From: Muribaculaceae bacterium
GTDB taxonomy: Bacteria; Bacteroidota; Bacteroidia; Bacteroidales; Muribaculaceae
DNA: 26,889 nucleotides
NCBI GenBank assembly: GCA_009775365.1
Contig: VSPM01000036.1
Location: 1 to 26,889, forward strand
Direction of reading: 5' to 3'
The notes beneath the pieces are model-generated. The model had not been told where the DNA came from. It did no database searches and worked only from the letters and a program-made list of their open reading frames with translations. A program made the position numbers and the translations under genes. This document shows, in pieces, positions 1 to 8,805 of the stretch (the first letter of the stretch is position 1; each line of letters begins with the position of its first letter).

Positions 1-1
1 G

Positions 2-79
2 GAAATTTACCCGATTCTCAACAAACCGGGTAAGGGAAAATATGTCTTTATTTTTATCTTAAATGAAAGAGCCGTGTAA
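2..79 (+). CDS. possible 3' end of an upstream gene (partial)
   Basis: The first bases are open in one frame up to a TAA at 77-79 and encode about 25 residues with a mix typical of a protein C-terminus (a KPGKGKYVF stretch, then alternating hydrophobic residues). This would be the tail of a gene that begins before the window. The fragment is too short to assign a family, and a second frame is also open for about 60 bases, so the call is weak. Confidence 0.3.
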   Translation, partial: EIYPILNKPGKGKYVFIFILNERAV

Positions 80-164
80 TTTTAAGATTTTTGAACACTT
101 AAGAGAGGGTTGTCCATATTTTCTTGCTAAATGATGCGATGCAGTTTTGATGAATTGTGTCGGA

Positions 165-196
165 TTTGCAATATTTGTTGGAAATGCTTAAATTTG
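165..196 (+). promoter_or_regulatory. Bacteroidota-type promoter of the CYTH gene
   Basis: TTTG at 165-168 is followed, after exactly 20 bases, by TAAATTTG at 189-196. This matches the Bacteroidota consensus TTTG / TAnnTTTG. It lies 46 bases before the CYTH start codon, leaving a short untranslated leader of roughly 35-40 bases. It probably also drives the aldolase-family gene downstream. Confidence 0.7.
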
Positions 197-242
197 TGTC
201 TGTGATTAGAAATCCTTTCGCAATATAAAACACACTTTATCA

Positions 243-683
243 ATGGCATTGGAAATAGAACATAAATACCTGGTGATTGGTGACGGTTATAAGAGATTAG
301 CCTTTAAAAGACTTGAAATAAAGCAAGGCTATCTAAGCCGTCTTCCGGAAAGAACTGTCAGGGTAAGGATCTCTGACAATAAGGGTTATCTTGCAGTCAA
401 AGGGAAAAATGACGGGGATGTTCGTCTTGAATTTGAATACGAAGTGCCATATGATGATGCAGTCAGTATGCTTGGCTTGTGTGAGGATGGCGTGATTGAG
501 AAGACACGTCATCTTGTGGAGCACGGCGGGTTAACATGGGAGGTGGATGAGTATCATGGCTCTCGCAGTGGTCTTGTTGTTGCAGAAGTGGAGATTCCGG
601 AATCGGGATATGATTATTCTAAGCCCGATTTTATTGGAGAAAATGTCACCGGTGACTCTCGTTATTATAATTCCAATCTTTGA
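243..683 (+). CDS. CYTH domain protein (triphosphate tunnel metalloenzyme)
   Basis: A 146-residue protein made of one CYTH domain. The diagnostic N-terminal ExExK motif is present as E4-I-E6-H-K8. Charged residues expected to line the tunnel follow: R40 and R42, K53 and K55, E63/E65/E67, K87 and R89, and the metal-binding acidic pair E115/E117 near the end. The length is typical of the short bacterial class. Known members hydrolyse inorganic triphosphate or other triphosphorylated substrates with divalent metal; others are adenylate or thiamine-triphosphate enzymes, so the substrate cannot be named. No signal peptide or membrane segment is seen, so it should be cytoplasmic. It has its own promoter, and the next gene starts 41 bases after its stop on the same strand, suggesting co-transcription. 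Confidence 0.85.
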   Translation: MALEIEHKYLVIGDGYKRLAFKRLEIKQGYLSRLPERTVRVRISDNKGYLAVKGKNDGDVRLEFEYEVPYDDAVSMLGLCEDGVIEKTRHLVEHGGLTWEVDEYHGSRSGLVVAEVEIPESGYDYSKPDFIGENVTGDSRYYNSNL

Positions 684-724
684 AAGTAGCAAAAATTCAG
701 AAATAGTTAATTTAAGGAAAAACT

Positions 725-1759
725 ATGGTCAGGTTCGATTGTGACTATATGGAGGGTGCCCACCCTGAAATTATTCAAAAATTAGTGCAGACAAATCTTG
801 AGCAGACTCCCGGCTACGGTTTTGATAGTTACACTAAAAATGCCGAAAGGTTAATTCTCGAAGCCTGTGGCTTGAAAAATGGTCGGGTGTTTTTTCTTGT
901 AGGGGGGACACAGACAAACGTCACTGTTATAGATGCTCTCCTTTCTCATTGTGAGGGTGTGCTGGCAACAGAGGCGGCGCATATAAATGTGCATGAGTGT
1001 GGAGCAATAGAAGCCTCCGGTCATAAGGTTATCACTCTTCCGGAGCATTCTGGCAAACTTTGCGCTGATGAAATAGAGGATTATGCCAGCCGGTTTTATG
1101 CAGATGAAACATATCTGCACATGGTTTTTCCCGGAATGGTCTACATTTCTCATCCCACAGAATATGGCACACTTTATTCCCTCTCGGAACTCGAAAGAAT
1201 CAGTGAGGTGTGCCGCAGTCGAAACATCCCGTTATATCTTGATGGAGCACGTCTCGCCTATGGACTGGCATCTGCCGCGAGTGATGTCTCGCTTCAGGAT
1301 ATAGCACGTTTGTGCGACGCATTTTATATAGGAGGAACAAAGTGTGGTGCGCTTTTTGGTGAAGCGGTAGTAATTGCAAATCCGGCAAGAATGCCACGCT
1401 TCTTCTCTATTGTGAAGCAGCATGGTGCTCTGCTTGCAAAAGGCAGGTTGCTCGGTTTGCAATTTGAAACACTTTTCACCGACAATCTTTATTCGCGCAT
1501 AGGAAGCCATGGCATAGAGATGGCAATGCGGTTGAAATCTGTATTTAAGCAGCATGGATATAAACTGTTTTTCGACTCTCCCACCAATCAGCAGTTCTTT
1601 GTGCTCCCGAATCATGTTATAGAAAGACTGAAAGAGAATGTGTCGTTTGAACTATGGGGCGCACCGGGCCATGAAGAAACTCCTGTGAGATTTGTTACTG
1701 ATTGGGCAACTAATCCCGAAAGTATCGACAATCTTGATAAATATCTGTCAGAAATCTGA
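725..1759 (+). CDS. threonine aldolase family protein (PLP-dependent)
   Basis: A 344-residue, fold-type I PLP enzyme of the beta-eliminating lyase/threonine aldolase family. The usual landmarks are visible: a GGTQTN segment at 60-65 that would hold the cofactor phosphate, H86 in EAAHIN stacking on the PLP ring, D173 in the LDGAR motif, and the Schiff-base lysine K206 in IGGTKCGALFGE. Family members cleave L-threonine or L-allo-threonine to glycine and acetaldehyde; some act on other beta-hydroxy amino acids, so low-specificity L-threonine aldolase is the best guess. Length is normal. It follows the CYTH gene closely and has no separate promoter that I can see. The gene converges on the MerR gene, with 98 bases between them and no clear hairpin terminator. 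Confidence 0.9.
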   Translation: MVRFDCDYMEGAHPEIIQKLVQTNLEQTPGYGFDSYTKNAERLILEACGLKNGRVFFLVGGTQTNVTVIDALLSHCEGVLATEAAHINVHECGAIEASGHKVITLPEHSGKLCADEIEDYASRFYADETYLHMVFPGMVYISHPTEYGTLYSLSELERISEVCRSRNIPLYLDGARLAYGLASAASDVSLQDIARLCDAFYIGGTKCGALFGEAVVIANPARMPRFFSIVKQHGALLAKGRLLGLQFETLFTDNLYSRIGSHGIEMAMRLKSVFKQHGYKLFFDSPTNQQFFVLPNHVIERLKENVSFELWGAPGHEETPVRFVTDWATNPESIDNLDKYLSEI

Positions 1760-1857
1760 TAAGATTTTATGATTCGGAATTAGAGGTTGAGTGTTTGATT
1801 TAGACCTAAGACCCTGAAATTTTAAGGAGCGGGCTCAAAGCTGTAAAGATTAATGAA

Positions 1858-2199
1858 TCATTTGCGCTTCTCAATGGCCTTCAGCATCAGTTCAAGTTCA
1901 TCTCTCACATCCGACAATCTGTCGATTATCTCCATTCTTTTAGAGATGTTGCTTCGGTTAAGACGCATTTGCTCTTTGGCTGCGTCAATTTTCAACCCTC
2001 TGATTTTTACAAGATAATAGATTATGCGTAAAGTCTCGATATCATCAGGCGTATAATACCTTTGGTTTGTGGGGCTTCTAAGAGGCGATACTTCCGGAAA
2101 TTCGCTTTCCCAATACCTTAAAGTTGCCTGCGACACTCCAAGGATGTCTGCCGCATCTTTTATCTTGTAATATTTCTTTGAGAGATCGGATGGTGCCAT
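1858..2199 (-). CDS. MerR family transcriptional regulator
   Basis: A 113-residue protein. Residues 10-30 form the MerR-type helix-turn-helix (YYKIKDAADILGVSQATLRYW), followed by a wing ending in NQRYYTPDDI around 45-54, and then a helical, probably dimerising segment to the C-terminus. There is no cysteine cluster or effector domain, so this is a minimal MerR protein and no ligand can be suggested. It starts 42 bases after the stop of the M23 peptidase on the same strand, so both probably come from the promoter at 3239-3269. The regulator might control this operon or the divergent alaS, but the sequence does not show which. Confidence 0.85.
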   Translation of the reverse strand: MAPSDLSKKYYKIKDAADILGVSQATLRYWESEFPEVSPLRSPTNQRYYTPDDIETLRIIYYLVKIRGLKIDAAKEQMRLNRSNISKRMEIIDRLSDVRDELELMLKAIEKRK

Positions 2200-2241
2200 G
2201 AAAATGCTCGTTAATGAAAGTTTTGTCTTAAAGATAGATTC

Positions 2242-3210
2242 TTAATCCATCACATGCCCTGCATTGTCGGCCATTTGAATCATCTCGGCATACTCTTCAG
2301 GTGTAAGATCCATGAAATAATAATTCACCGGATTCTGGGCTTCACCCTTGAATCTGACCTCATAGTGAAGATGAGGCCCGGTGGATTTTCCTGTAGAGCC
2401 AACCTTCCCTATAAGCTGACCGCGTTTCACATCTTCACCTTCTTTGACCAGTATGTTGCTTAGGTGAGCATATCTGGTGATATAATTAAATCCGTGGTCA
2501 ATGTCGATGCAGTTGCCATAGCCGGCTTCACGTTTCGCCACTGTTACTTTTCCATCGGCTGTTGCAAAAACCGGAGTTCCTGTCGAAGCGGCAAAGTCAA
2601 GCCCTTCATGGAATTTTGTCGAGCCGTATATAGGGTCGCGTCTGTAGCCATATCCTGATGACATCGTGTAGTCTGCGATATTAATTGGCAGAACCGACGG
2701 GATGTGGTTAAGTTTGTCTTTTTGCAGCCCCATGGCTGTGCGCAGCTGGTCGAAACTTTGAACCTGGGCATAGAGCTGACGTTCCAGAAGGTCTATGCGT
2801 TGTGTCAGTTGTGTCACCAGCCTTGCGTCACTGAGTTTGCTGAGCTCTTTATAGCGCGCTTCATTGTCAAGGCCGGCCATCCTCTGCGTGGTGCTCATGG
2901 GGTCCATCTGCATCATTACCCGATAGAAATTGTCGTCACGGTCTTGAATATGTTTCATCACTTTCAGAGAATTGTCAAGGCGTCTGTTCAATATGCTGTA
3001 TTGAGAACGCAATTGAGAATTCTCTGCTCTGAGATTTTCCTCAGTTGGGGAATCAAAGCAGTAGAACACTACAAAAAATATAATCACAGCAAGGAACAAC
3101 GCCCTCGCCCATGTCTTTATCCATGATGCAAGACGCCCCTTTATTGACGGATACACTCTTTCAAAGTTATCGGTCTCCGGATTATATTTATAGTAAATGT
3201 TTTTAGCCAA
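2242..3210 (-). CDS. M23 family metallopeptidase (LytM-type, membrane anchored)
   Basis: A 322-residue peptidoglycan hydrolase of the M23/LytM family. A single membrane span lies at about residues 37-52 and puts the rest in the periplasm. Residues 55-165 are a heptad-like coiled-coil stalk. The peptidase domain runs from about 180 to 296 and keeps the zinc and catalytic residues: H201 and D205 in HEGLDFA, H249 in YAHL, and H280/H282 in GPHLHYEVR. These indicate an active endopeptidase that would cut peptide cross-links of the cell wall. A short tail (297-322) follows. The gene heads a two-gene operon with the MerR regulator and is divergent from alaS across a 202-base gap. Confidence 0.9.
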   Translation of the reverse strand: MAKNIYYKYNPETDNFERVYPSIKGRLASWIKTWARALFLAVIIFFVVFYCFDSPTEENLRAENSQLRSQYSILNRRLDNSLKVMKHIQDRDDNFYRVMMQMDPMSTTQRMAGLDNEARYKELSKLSDARLVTQLTQRIDLLERQLYAQVQSFDQLRTAMGLQKDKLNHIPSVLPINIADYTMSSGYGYRRDPIYGSTKFHEGLDFAASTGTPVFATADGKVTVAKREAGYGNCIDIDHGFNYITRYAHLSNILVKEGEDVKRGQLIGKVGSTGKSTGPHLHYEVRFKGEAQNPVNYYFMDLTPEEYAEMIQMADNAGHVMD

Positions 3211-3238
3211 TCAACGGATTATTGTAGGTTTGATATTG

Positions 3239-3269
3239 CAAAATTAGCAGATTTTGAATAATTTTGCAA
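3239..3269 (-). promoter_or_regulatory. promoter of the M23 peptidase/MerR operon
   Basis: On the minus strand TTG (3269-3267) is followed after 20 bases by TAATTTTG (3246-3239), a full match to the TAnnTTTG element. It lies 29 bases before the M23 start codon. Confidence 0.6.
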
Positions 3270-3301
3270 CCAAATATTTCAAGTTTTGTTTCCACATATG
3301 C

Positions 3302-3332
3302 TTTGTTATGTGTTTTGTGTCAGATATATTGC
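3302..3332 (+). promoter_or_regulatory. possible alaS promoter
   Basis: TTTG at 3302-3305 is followed after 19 bases by a degenerate element, TATATTGC (3325-3332), which matches TAnnTTTG only in part. The position, about 80 bases before the alaS start, is reasonable. A second near-match (TAACTTTC at 3344-3351) lacks a well-placed upstream element. Confidence 0.3.
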
Positions 3333-3412
3333 GATTTAAGCCTTAACTTTCGGCAATAATGGTTTGACATTACCAATGCTTCAAAGCGCGAAACAAGTAA
3401 ATTATTCGTAAA

Positions 3413-6034
3413 ATGACATCTAACGAAATCAGAGAATCGTTCAAGTCTTTTTTCAGAGAAAAAAATCACCAGATTGTGCCTTCTGCACCGATGGTTATAA
3501 AAGACGACCCTACGCTCATGTTCACAAATGCCGGCATGAACCAGTTCAAAGACATTATTCTTGGCAATCGTGCGGCCGCATATAAAAGAGTTGCCGACAG
3601 TCAGAAATGTCTTCGTGTCTCAGGCAAGCATAATGACCTTGAAGAAGTTGGCCACGACACATATCATCACACAATGTTTGAGATGCTTGGCAACTGGTCA
3701 TTTGGAGATTACTTTAAAAAAGAGGCCATCGACTGGGCGTGGGAATATCTCGTTGATGTCTTGAAACTCAATCCCGACCGCCTTTATGCCACAGTGTTTG
3801 AAGGATATGCCCCCGAGGGTCTTGAGCGTGACAATGAAGCAGCCTCATATTGGGAGAAGCATCTTCCACTTTCTCATATTATAAACGGAAACCGTCATGA
3901 CAATTTCTGGGAAATGGGCGACACCGGTCCGTGCGGTCCGTGCAGTGAGATTCATATCGACCTTCGTTCCGATGAGGAGCGCAAGGCTGAAGACGGGGCG
4001 TTGCTTGTCAACAAAGATAATCCTCAGGTAATTGAGATATGGAATCTTGTGTTTATGCAGTATAACCGTAAGGCCGACGGCACGCTTGAGCCGCTTCCCG
4101 CAAAGGTGATTGACACCGGAATGGGTTTTGAGCGTCTTTGCATGGCCTTGCAAGGTAAGAAGTCTAACTACGACACTGATGTCTTCACTCCTATTATCGA
4201 TGTCATCTCAAATCTCTCGGGATTGAAATATGGCAGCGATGAGAAAGTGGACATAGCAATGCGTGTTGTCGCCGACCACTTGCGCACCATCTCTTTCTCA
4301 ATAGCTGATTCTCAGCTCCCGTCGAATGCCAAAGCCGGTTATGTGATTCGCAGAATCCTGCGTCGCGCAGTGCGTTATGCCTACACTTTCCTAAACCAGA
4401 AGGAAGCCTTCATGTATAAGCTCGTTGATAAGCTTGTGGAGGAGATGGGAGATTCCTATCTGGAATTGAAGGCCCAGAAAGATTTGATTAAGAAAGTAAT
4501 CAAAGAGGAGGAGGATTCATTCCTTCGCACCCTTGACAACGGCATCAAACTTCTTGATTCGTTGATGGCAAAGGCCAAGTCGGAGGGAAAGTCCACTCTT
4601 TCAGGCAAAGATGCTTTTACTCTATACGACACTTATGGTTTCCCTCTCGATCTCACAGAGCTTATTCTTCGTGAAAACTCTATGGATTTGAATCAGAAAG
4701 AGTTTGACGACGAAATGAAAAAGCAGAAAGAGCGTGCAAGAAATGCGGCGGCTGTTGAGACGGGCGACTGGGTTGTAGTTGGGCCCGGTGATCAGGAGTT
4801 TGTTGGCTATGACATGACTGAATGTGCAACAAAGATTCTGAAATACCGCAAGGTGAAACAGAAAGGGAAAGAATATTATCAGATAATTCTCTCCAAGACA
4901 CCGTTCTATGCTGAAATGGGCGGACAGGTAGGCGATCGAGGCACACTGACTTCGGCCGATGGAGAAGTGATTGAAATCTTTGACACGAAACGTGAGAACA
5001 ATATTGGAGTGCACCTTTCACAGAAATTGTCTTCTGACCCCTCTGCTGATTTTGTGGCAAAAATAGATGAGGCTTCCCGTGCTGCAACTTCGGCCAATCA
5101 CTCTGCCACTCACTTGCTTCATGAGGCATTGCGCGAGGTGCTCGGCACGCATGTAGAGCAGAAAGGCTCATATGTGTCGCCGGAAGTTCTTCGATTTGAC
5201 TTTTCTCATTTTCAGAAGGTGACGCCGGAAGAGTTGCGCAAAGTAGAGCATATTGTCAATTCTCGCATTCGCAGGGCTATGCCTTTGGAAGAGTGTCGTG
5301 AAATGCCAATCGACGAGGCCCGTAAGCTTGGGGCGATGGCACTGTTCGGTGAGAAATATGGTGATAAGGTGCGTGTCGTGAAATATGGCACTTCTGTGGA
5401 GTTATGCGGTGGCACTCATGTGGCCAATTCCGGCAATATCGGCATGGTTAGAATTTTGTCTGAAAGTTCTATTGCCGCCGGCATACGAAGAATCGAGGCT
5501 GTAAGTGCGTCGGGGGTAGAGTCTATGCTCGATGAACTTCAAGACACCATGAAAGATGTCGCTTCATTCCTCGGCAATGCATCGAATGTGAAAGTAGCCG
5601 TGGAGAAAGCTATTAAAGAGAATGCCGATCTCCGCAAACAGGTTGAGGATTTCATGGAAGAAAGAGTTCGCAACCTGTCGCTTGAACTTATCAATAATGC
5701 CAAGATTGAGAATGGTATCAAGATTTGCCGTCTTCAGGGTCCGCGTCTTCCTGAAGTTGTGAAGAACATAGCGTTCACCATTCGCAGGGAGTCGCCGGAG
5801 CATACTGTTTTTGTCGGTGCCACTTTGAGTGGTGACAACAAGCCGCTCCTTACTCTGATGATAACAGATGACATCGTTAAAGAAGGATTCAATGCATCTG
5901 ACATCGTTCGCGAAGCAGCCAAAATGATTAAGGGCGGCGGCGGCGGCCAGCCATTCTTTGCTCAGGCTGGAGGAAAAGACAAAGACGGTTTGTCGGCTGC
6001 TGCAGATAAAATGCAGTCGTTACTGAATCTTTAA
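3413..6034 (+). CDS. alaS: alanine--tRNA ligase
   Basis: An 873-residue alanyl-tRNA synthetase, close to the usual bacterial length. The class II catalytic core occupies about the first 250 residues, with the HHTMFEMLGNWSFGDYFK signature and the GDTGPCGPCSEI segment. A tRNA-recognition region follows. The editing domain carries its zinc and catalytic motifs, H563-x3-H567 (HSATH) and C665-x3-H669 (CGGTH), so it can clear Ser or Gly from tRNA-Ala. The C-terminal DHHA1-type domain ends in a glycine-rich KGGGGGQP stretch. The enzyme charges tRNA-Ala in the cytoplasm. A second, free-standing editing protein of the same superfamily is encoded at 24588-25049. The gene stands alone on the plus strand and ends before a strong terminator. 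Confidence 0.98.
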   Translation: MTSNEIRESFKSFFREKNHQIVPSAPMVIKDDPTLMFTNAGMNQFKDIILGNRAAAYKRVADSQKCLRVSGKHNDLEEVGHDTYHHTMFEMLGNWSFGDYFKKEAIDWAWEYLVDVLKLNPDRLYATVFEGYAPEGLERDNEAASYWEKHLPLSHIINGNRHDNFWEMGDTGPCGPCSEIHIDLRSDEERKAEDGALLVNKDNPQVIEIWNLVFMQYNRKADGTLEPLPAKVIDTGMGFERLCMALQGKKSNYDTDVFTPIIDVISNLSGLKYGSDEKVDIAMRVVADHLRTISFSIADSQLPSNAKAGYVIRRILRRAVRYAYTFLNQKEAFMYKLVDKLVEEMGDSYLELKAQKDLIKKVIKEEEDSFLRTLDNGIKLLDSLMAKAKSEGKSTLSGKDAFTLYDTYGFPLDLTELILRENSMDLNQKEFDDEMKKQKERARNAAAVETGDWVVVGPGDQEFVGYDMTECATKILKYRKVKQKGKEYYQIILSKTPFYAEMGGQVGDRGTLTSADGEVIEIFDTKRENNIGVHLSQKLSSDPSADFVAKIDEASRAATSANHSATHLLHEALREVLGTHVEQKGSYVSPEVLRFDFSHFQKVTPEELRKVEHIVNSRIRRAMPLEECREMPIDEARKLGAMALFGEKYGDKVRVVKYGTSVELCGGTHVANSGNIGMVRILSESSIAAGIRRIEAVSASGVESMLDELQDTMKDVASFLGNASNVKVAVEKAIKENADLRKQVEDFMEERVRNLSLELINNAKIENGIKICRLQGPRLPEVVKNIAFTIRRESPEHTVFVGATLSGDNKPLLTLMITDDIVKEGFNASDIVREAAKMIKGGGGGQPFFAQAGGKDKDGLSAAADKMQSLLNL

Positions 6035-6099
6035 TATAAAAAAGAGATAGAAATATAGAAAAGAGATAGAACAACAAAGGGTTCTTTCTTGATAAAATT

Positions 6100-6163
6100 A
6101 ATTAAGTCTGCAAATCGGGAAATAAGGTCAATTTTTCCGATTTACAGACTTAATTGCCTTTTT
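6100..6163 (+). terminator. rho-independent terminator after alaS
   Basis: Arms 6100-6118 and 6137-6155 pair over 19 bases with a single mismatch, and the inner A/T bases can extend the stem. A run of five T follows at 6159-6163. It ends alaS transcription 66 bases after its stop codon and separates it from the secreted protein downstream. Confidence 0.85.
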
Positions 6164-6206
6164 ATTCGTTACTCATATAGTCAGCACTATTATATCTTTA
6201 CTAAAA

Positions 6207-6716
6207 ATGAAATATTATAAACTCTTTTCTTCTGCGTCATTGCTTCTTATGCCGTTGGCTGTCTTTGCCGATGGTTTTATTGTAGTCGGCAAAGATTCAA
6301 AAGTATTTGATGAACCGAATGCAAAAGGATATGTCACACTGAATCAAAAAGATGAAGAGGTGTCTGTTCTTCCCGGCATGGTATTTAAACATCATGAAAG
6401 AGCCAATGGCTGGTATGTTGTGGAATATTTTCCGGGGCTTCGCGGATACGTGTCTGAGCAGGCCAAAGCCGCAGGCTGTGTTTCTCCCAAGGCAGGTGAG
6501 TATAGCGTCAGCAACAATCCAAGTCAGAAAATTACAATTACCAACAGCAATGGCAAATGGACTGCAATTGCAGGCGATGGTTCATATTCAGGAATTTGTG
6601 AAGATAATGTGGTTGTTTTCTATGATTCTAAAAAGAATATAGCCTATTCTTTGGTTGATCTGGGAGATGGGCCTGTTATCATGTCATATGATAATTCTGT
6701 TACTAAGTTTTTCTGA
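6207..6716 (+). CDS. secreted SH3-like protein of unknown function
   Basis: A 169-residue protein that I do not recognise as a named family. Residues 1-21 are a clear signal peptide (short basic start, hydrophobic core LLLMPLAVF, cleavage after A). The region from about 23 to 90 resembles a bacterial SH3 fold: a VGKDSKVFDEPNAKG strand pair, a hydrophobic middle, a GWYVVEYFPGLRGYVSE ending. SH3-like domains of this kind often bind cell-wall peptides or metals. The C-terminal half is rich in small polar residues and beta-prone, with a lone cysteine pair (C91 and the C in SGICED) that could form a disulfide. It is separated from alaS by the terminator and from the next gene by about 110 bases. 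Confidence 0.7.
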   Translation: MKYYKLFSSASLLLMPLAVFADGFIVVGKDSKVFDEPNAKGYVTLNQKDEEVSVLPGMVFKHHERANGWYVVEYFPGLRGYVSEQAKAAGCVSPKAGEYSVSNNPSQKITITNSNGKWTAIAGDGSYSGICEDNVVVFYDSKKNIAYSLVDLGDGPVIMSYDNSVTKFF

Positions 6717-6829
6717 CATTTTCCTGCAGATGAAAGAGAAGATCAATCTATTTTTATTTAATTGAATGTTCAGAATAAACTCAACAATATGTTTTCGCGT
6801 TAAAATATGTGATAGAAACTGTGTTGAGT

Positions 6830-7540
6830 ATGAAACTGAATATTAGAAATCTTAAAAATATCCCCGGCAGACTGTTTAACCGAAAAGTTAAGCAGAGTTG
6901 TGAATGTGCTGTCCCCGAATATGATGAGATTTATATAGTCGAGCAGCCGGGGGGTCCCGTTCAGGATGCAAGGATTATTGATGTGGAGTGTTCAGACCTT
7001 TCCGATAGCGATGACGTGAAATCAGATGTGATTGAAATCAATAATCTAATTGAGGAGATGTCAGGGGTTGAACTGAAGAAGGGATGCGCTTTGAAGGATT
7101 TTGCAGGCAGATTTGGTGAAAAGGCAGGCGAGGCAATCGGTTTTTTCAGCAATCGTGCGAATGAATTTAAGGAAAAATATACTCCAGACGGATTTATTTC
7201 CACGATAGGGAAATATGCAAGAAAAGCTGGAACTTCCGCAGTATACAGTGCCCTGCTTCTTTTTTACGCATTGCAGAATGGAAAGGTGCCTTTGAAGAAA
7301 AGAGCGCTTGCTATTGCCGCACTCGGATATTTCATTGCTCCTCTTGATTTTATTCCCGACATTATTCTGGGCGGGCTGGTTGATGATGTAGCGGTGATAA
7401 TGTATGCGGTAAATACTCTTAAAGACTGCATTGACGATGAAACCAAGGCGCTCGCCAAATCTCGCCTTAACAAGTGGTTTGGCGACGTGGAAATTTCAGA
7501 TATGAAAGTGCCTGCAACTTTATTGCCATCAACAAAGTAA
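6830..7540 (+). CDS. DUF1232 (YkvA-like) domain protein
   Basis: A 236-residue protein from the ATG at 6830; a GTG at 6809 in the same frame would add seven residues, but the ATG start, MKLNIRNLKNI, looks more natural. The first 120 residues are polar and acidic without a recognisable fold. The C-terminal third holds the DUF1232 core: a KRALAIAALGYFIAPLDFIPD segment followed by GGLVDDVAVI, with the conserved P-x-D-x-I-P-D turn. A hydrophobic stretch just upstream (SAVYSALLLFYALQNG) and the core itself suggest membrane association. DUF1232 proteins are of unknown function. The next gene starts 19 bases after the stop, so the two are probably co-transcribed. Confidence 0.8.
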   Translation: MKLNIRNLKNIPGRLFNRKVKQSCECAVPEYDEIYIVEQPGGPVQDARIIDVECSDLSDSDDVKSDVIEINNLIEEMSGVELKKGCALKDFAGRFGEKAGEAIGFFSNRANEFKEKYTPDGFISTIGKYARKAGTSAVYSALLLFYALQNGKVPLKKRALAIAALGYFIAPLDFIPDIILGGLVDDVAVIMYAVNTLKDCIDDETKALAKSRLNKWFGDVEISDMKVPATLLPSTK

Positions 7541-7559
7541 CGTTTTAATTGTAGTAGCA

Positions 7560-7970
7560 ATGGATATAAATGTTTCGTTCACTGAGATTCATAATTATAT
7601 AGAAAAATACTATGGGCAGGATGTGAAGCTGTCGAAAGAATCTTGCGACACTGTGCGTGTGGTGGCGTCAAAGAAGATGCTTATTAACGTAAGTGTGCCG
7701 GTGAATATCAAAATAGAAAGAGTGACCCCGAGCTCGGTCACTATCTGCTATGACGCGTTCATGGGTGTGGATTATATCATTTCAGGTATCTTGTCATATG
7801 TTTTGGGAAAATATCCTGAAATTGCGTCCGGCGTCTTGAAGGAGAAGGATAACAGGGTGTCGGTTAATCTTGCTTTGATTGAAAAGGCGGAATTTATTAT
7901 TGAGAAATTAGATTTGAAGTCGATTTCTGTAGAGGACGACGGGCTCAGGATGATTGTAAAACTGAAGTGA
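7560..7970 (+). CDS. conserved-looking hypothetical protein, partner of DUF1232 gene
   Basis: A 136-residue cytoplasmic-looking protein that I do not recognise. It has no signal peptide and no clear membrane span. The residue pattern (amphipathic helix near the start, beta strands around 35-70, then a helical VDYIISGILSYVLGKYPEI segment and a short C-terminal strand) suggests a compact alpha/beta domain. Codon use matches its neighbours. It follows the DUF1232 gene with a 19-base gap and ends 43 bases before the convergent EFR1 gene. The pairing suggests a shared role, but none can be named. Confidence 0.65.
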   Translation: MDINVSFTEIHNYIEKYYGQDVKLSKESCDTVRVVASKKMLINVSVPVNIKIERVTPSSVTICYDAFMGVDYIISGILSYVLGKYPEIASGVLKEKDNRVSVNLALIEKAEFIIEKLDLKSISVEDDGLRMIVKLK

Positions 7971-8013
7971 CCCATGCTGTAGATTCGCGCAGTGGAGCCT
8001 TGCGATAAAAATC

Positions 8014-8805
8014 CTACTCGGATGGTTTTGATTTCTCATGTTTATCAGGCAGAAAATATTGCCCTTTTTTGTCGGTTATTGAAGAGTATCTCACCGCATG
8101 ACGAGGGCAACTGTGGTAACATGCAAGACATGAGCAGCAGTCGGGACCCCACTCCGGCCTCCCCTCTTTCATGACTATGTTTTTCATAGGACAAGCCTTT
8201 GCACATATCCCGCAACTGACACACGTTCCGGACGATGACCATTTTTTAGTATTTATTCCCCATTTCTTGAACAGCGGATATACTCCTTTCGTCTTTATCC
8301 ATGCCATATTGCCTCTTGTGACATCAACTACTTTCATGTGCTGACGAATCCCTTCTGCTATCTCTTTGATTCTCGCGGGGGCTTTCTTGATTTTTTCTTC
8401 TTCTATTGCCCGTGTGTCAACATCAAAGCCGGGTAGAAGCACATAATTGTTTGGCATTATCACGCTCCATATGGAATCAAGTTTCATTCCGTTGCTTTCA
8501 ACGCATCTTTGAAACATTTCAGGAGCCATTGCCGTTTCGTCTCCACATGTCATAACGCACCACACCGGCATCTGCCCTATGTTGACGATTTCTTTGAGTG
8601 ACTGTGGAAGCCTGTTTATGAAATCAAGCATCACAGGGGGAACACCCCATGAATACACCGGAAAAACAAATCCAAGATATTGACCGGCCGCGATTTCTGT
8701 AGATGGATTCACGTCTGTTATAATGCGGCACTCCTCTTCCAAAATCTCAGCAAGCTTTTGCGAAACGAACCTTGAATTTCCTGTTCCTGAGAAATAATAG
8801 ATCAT
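8014..8805 (-). CDS. EFR1 family flavodoxin-ferredoxin protein
   Basis: A 263-residue protein with two parts. The N-terminal 150 or so residues are flavodoxin-like, beginning with the FMN-phosphate loop YYFSGTGNSR (3-12) and containing FPVYSWGVP (48-56). The C-terminal part is a bacterial 2x[4Fe-4S] ferredoxin: C195-x2-C198-x2-C201-x3-C205-P and C223-x2-C226-x2-C229-x3-C233-P. This architecture defines the EFR1 group, soluble electron carriers whose partners are mostly unknown. Its ATG overlaps the stop of holA by four bases (8802-8805), which implies translational coupling. It is the last gene of the minus-strand run that starts with udk. Confidence 0.88.
   Translation of the reverse strand: MIYYFSGTGNSRFVSQKLAEILEEECRIITDVNPSTEIAAGQYLGFVFPVYSWGVPPVMLDFINRLPQSLKEIVNIGQMPVWCVMTCGDETAMAPEMFQRCVESNGMKLDSIWSVIMPNNYVLLPGFDVDTRAIEEEKIKKAPARIKEIAEGIRQHMKVVDVTRGNMAWIKTKGVYPLFKKWGINTKKWSSSGTCVSCGICAKACPMKNIVMKEGRPEWGPDCCSCLACYHSCPRHAVRYSSITDKKGQYFLPDKHEKSKPSE

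Noticed and set aside
4680..5171. 163-residue open frame on the minus strand inside alaS
   Set aside because: It is antisense to well-conserved alaS codons, has an unnatural residue mix rich in Ser, Gln, His and Pro, and no motif or start signal.
5929..5950. GGC-rich run near the end of alaS as a possible slippage site
   Set aside because: It encodes the glycine-rich KGGGGGQP segment of the C-terminal domain, and the frame continues normally.
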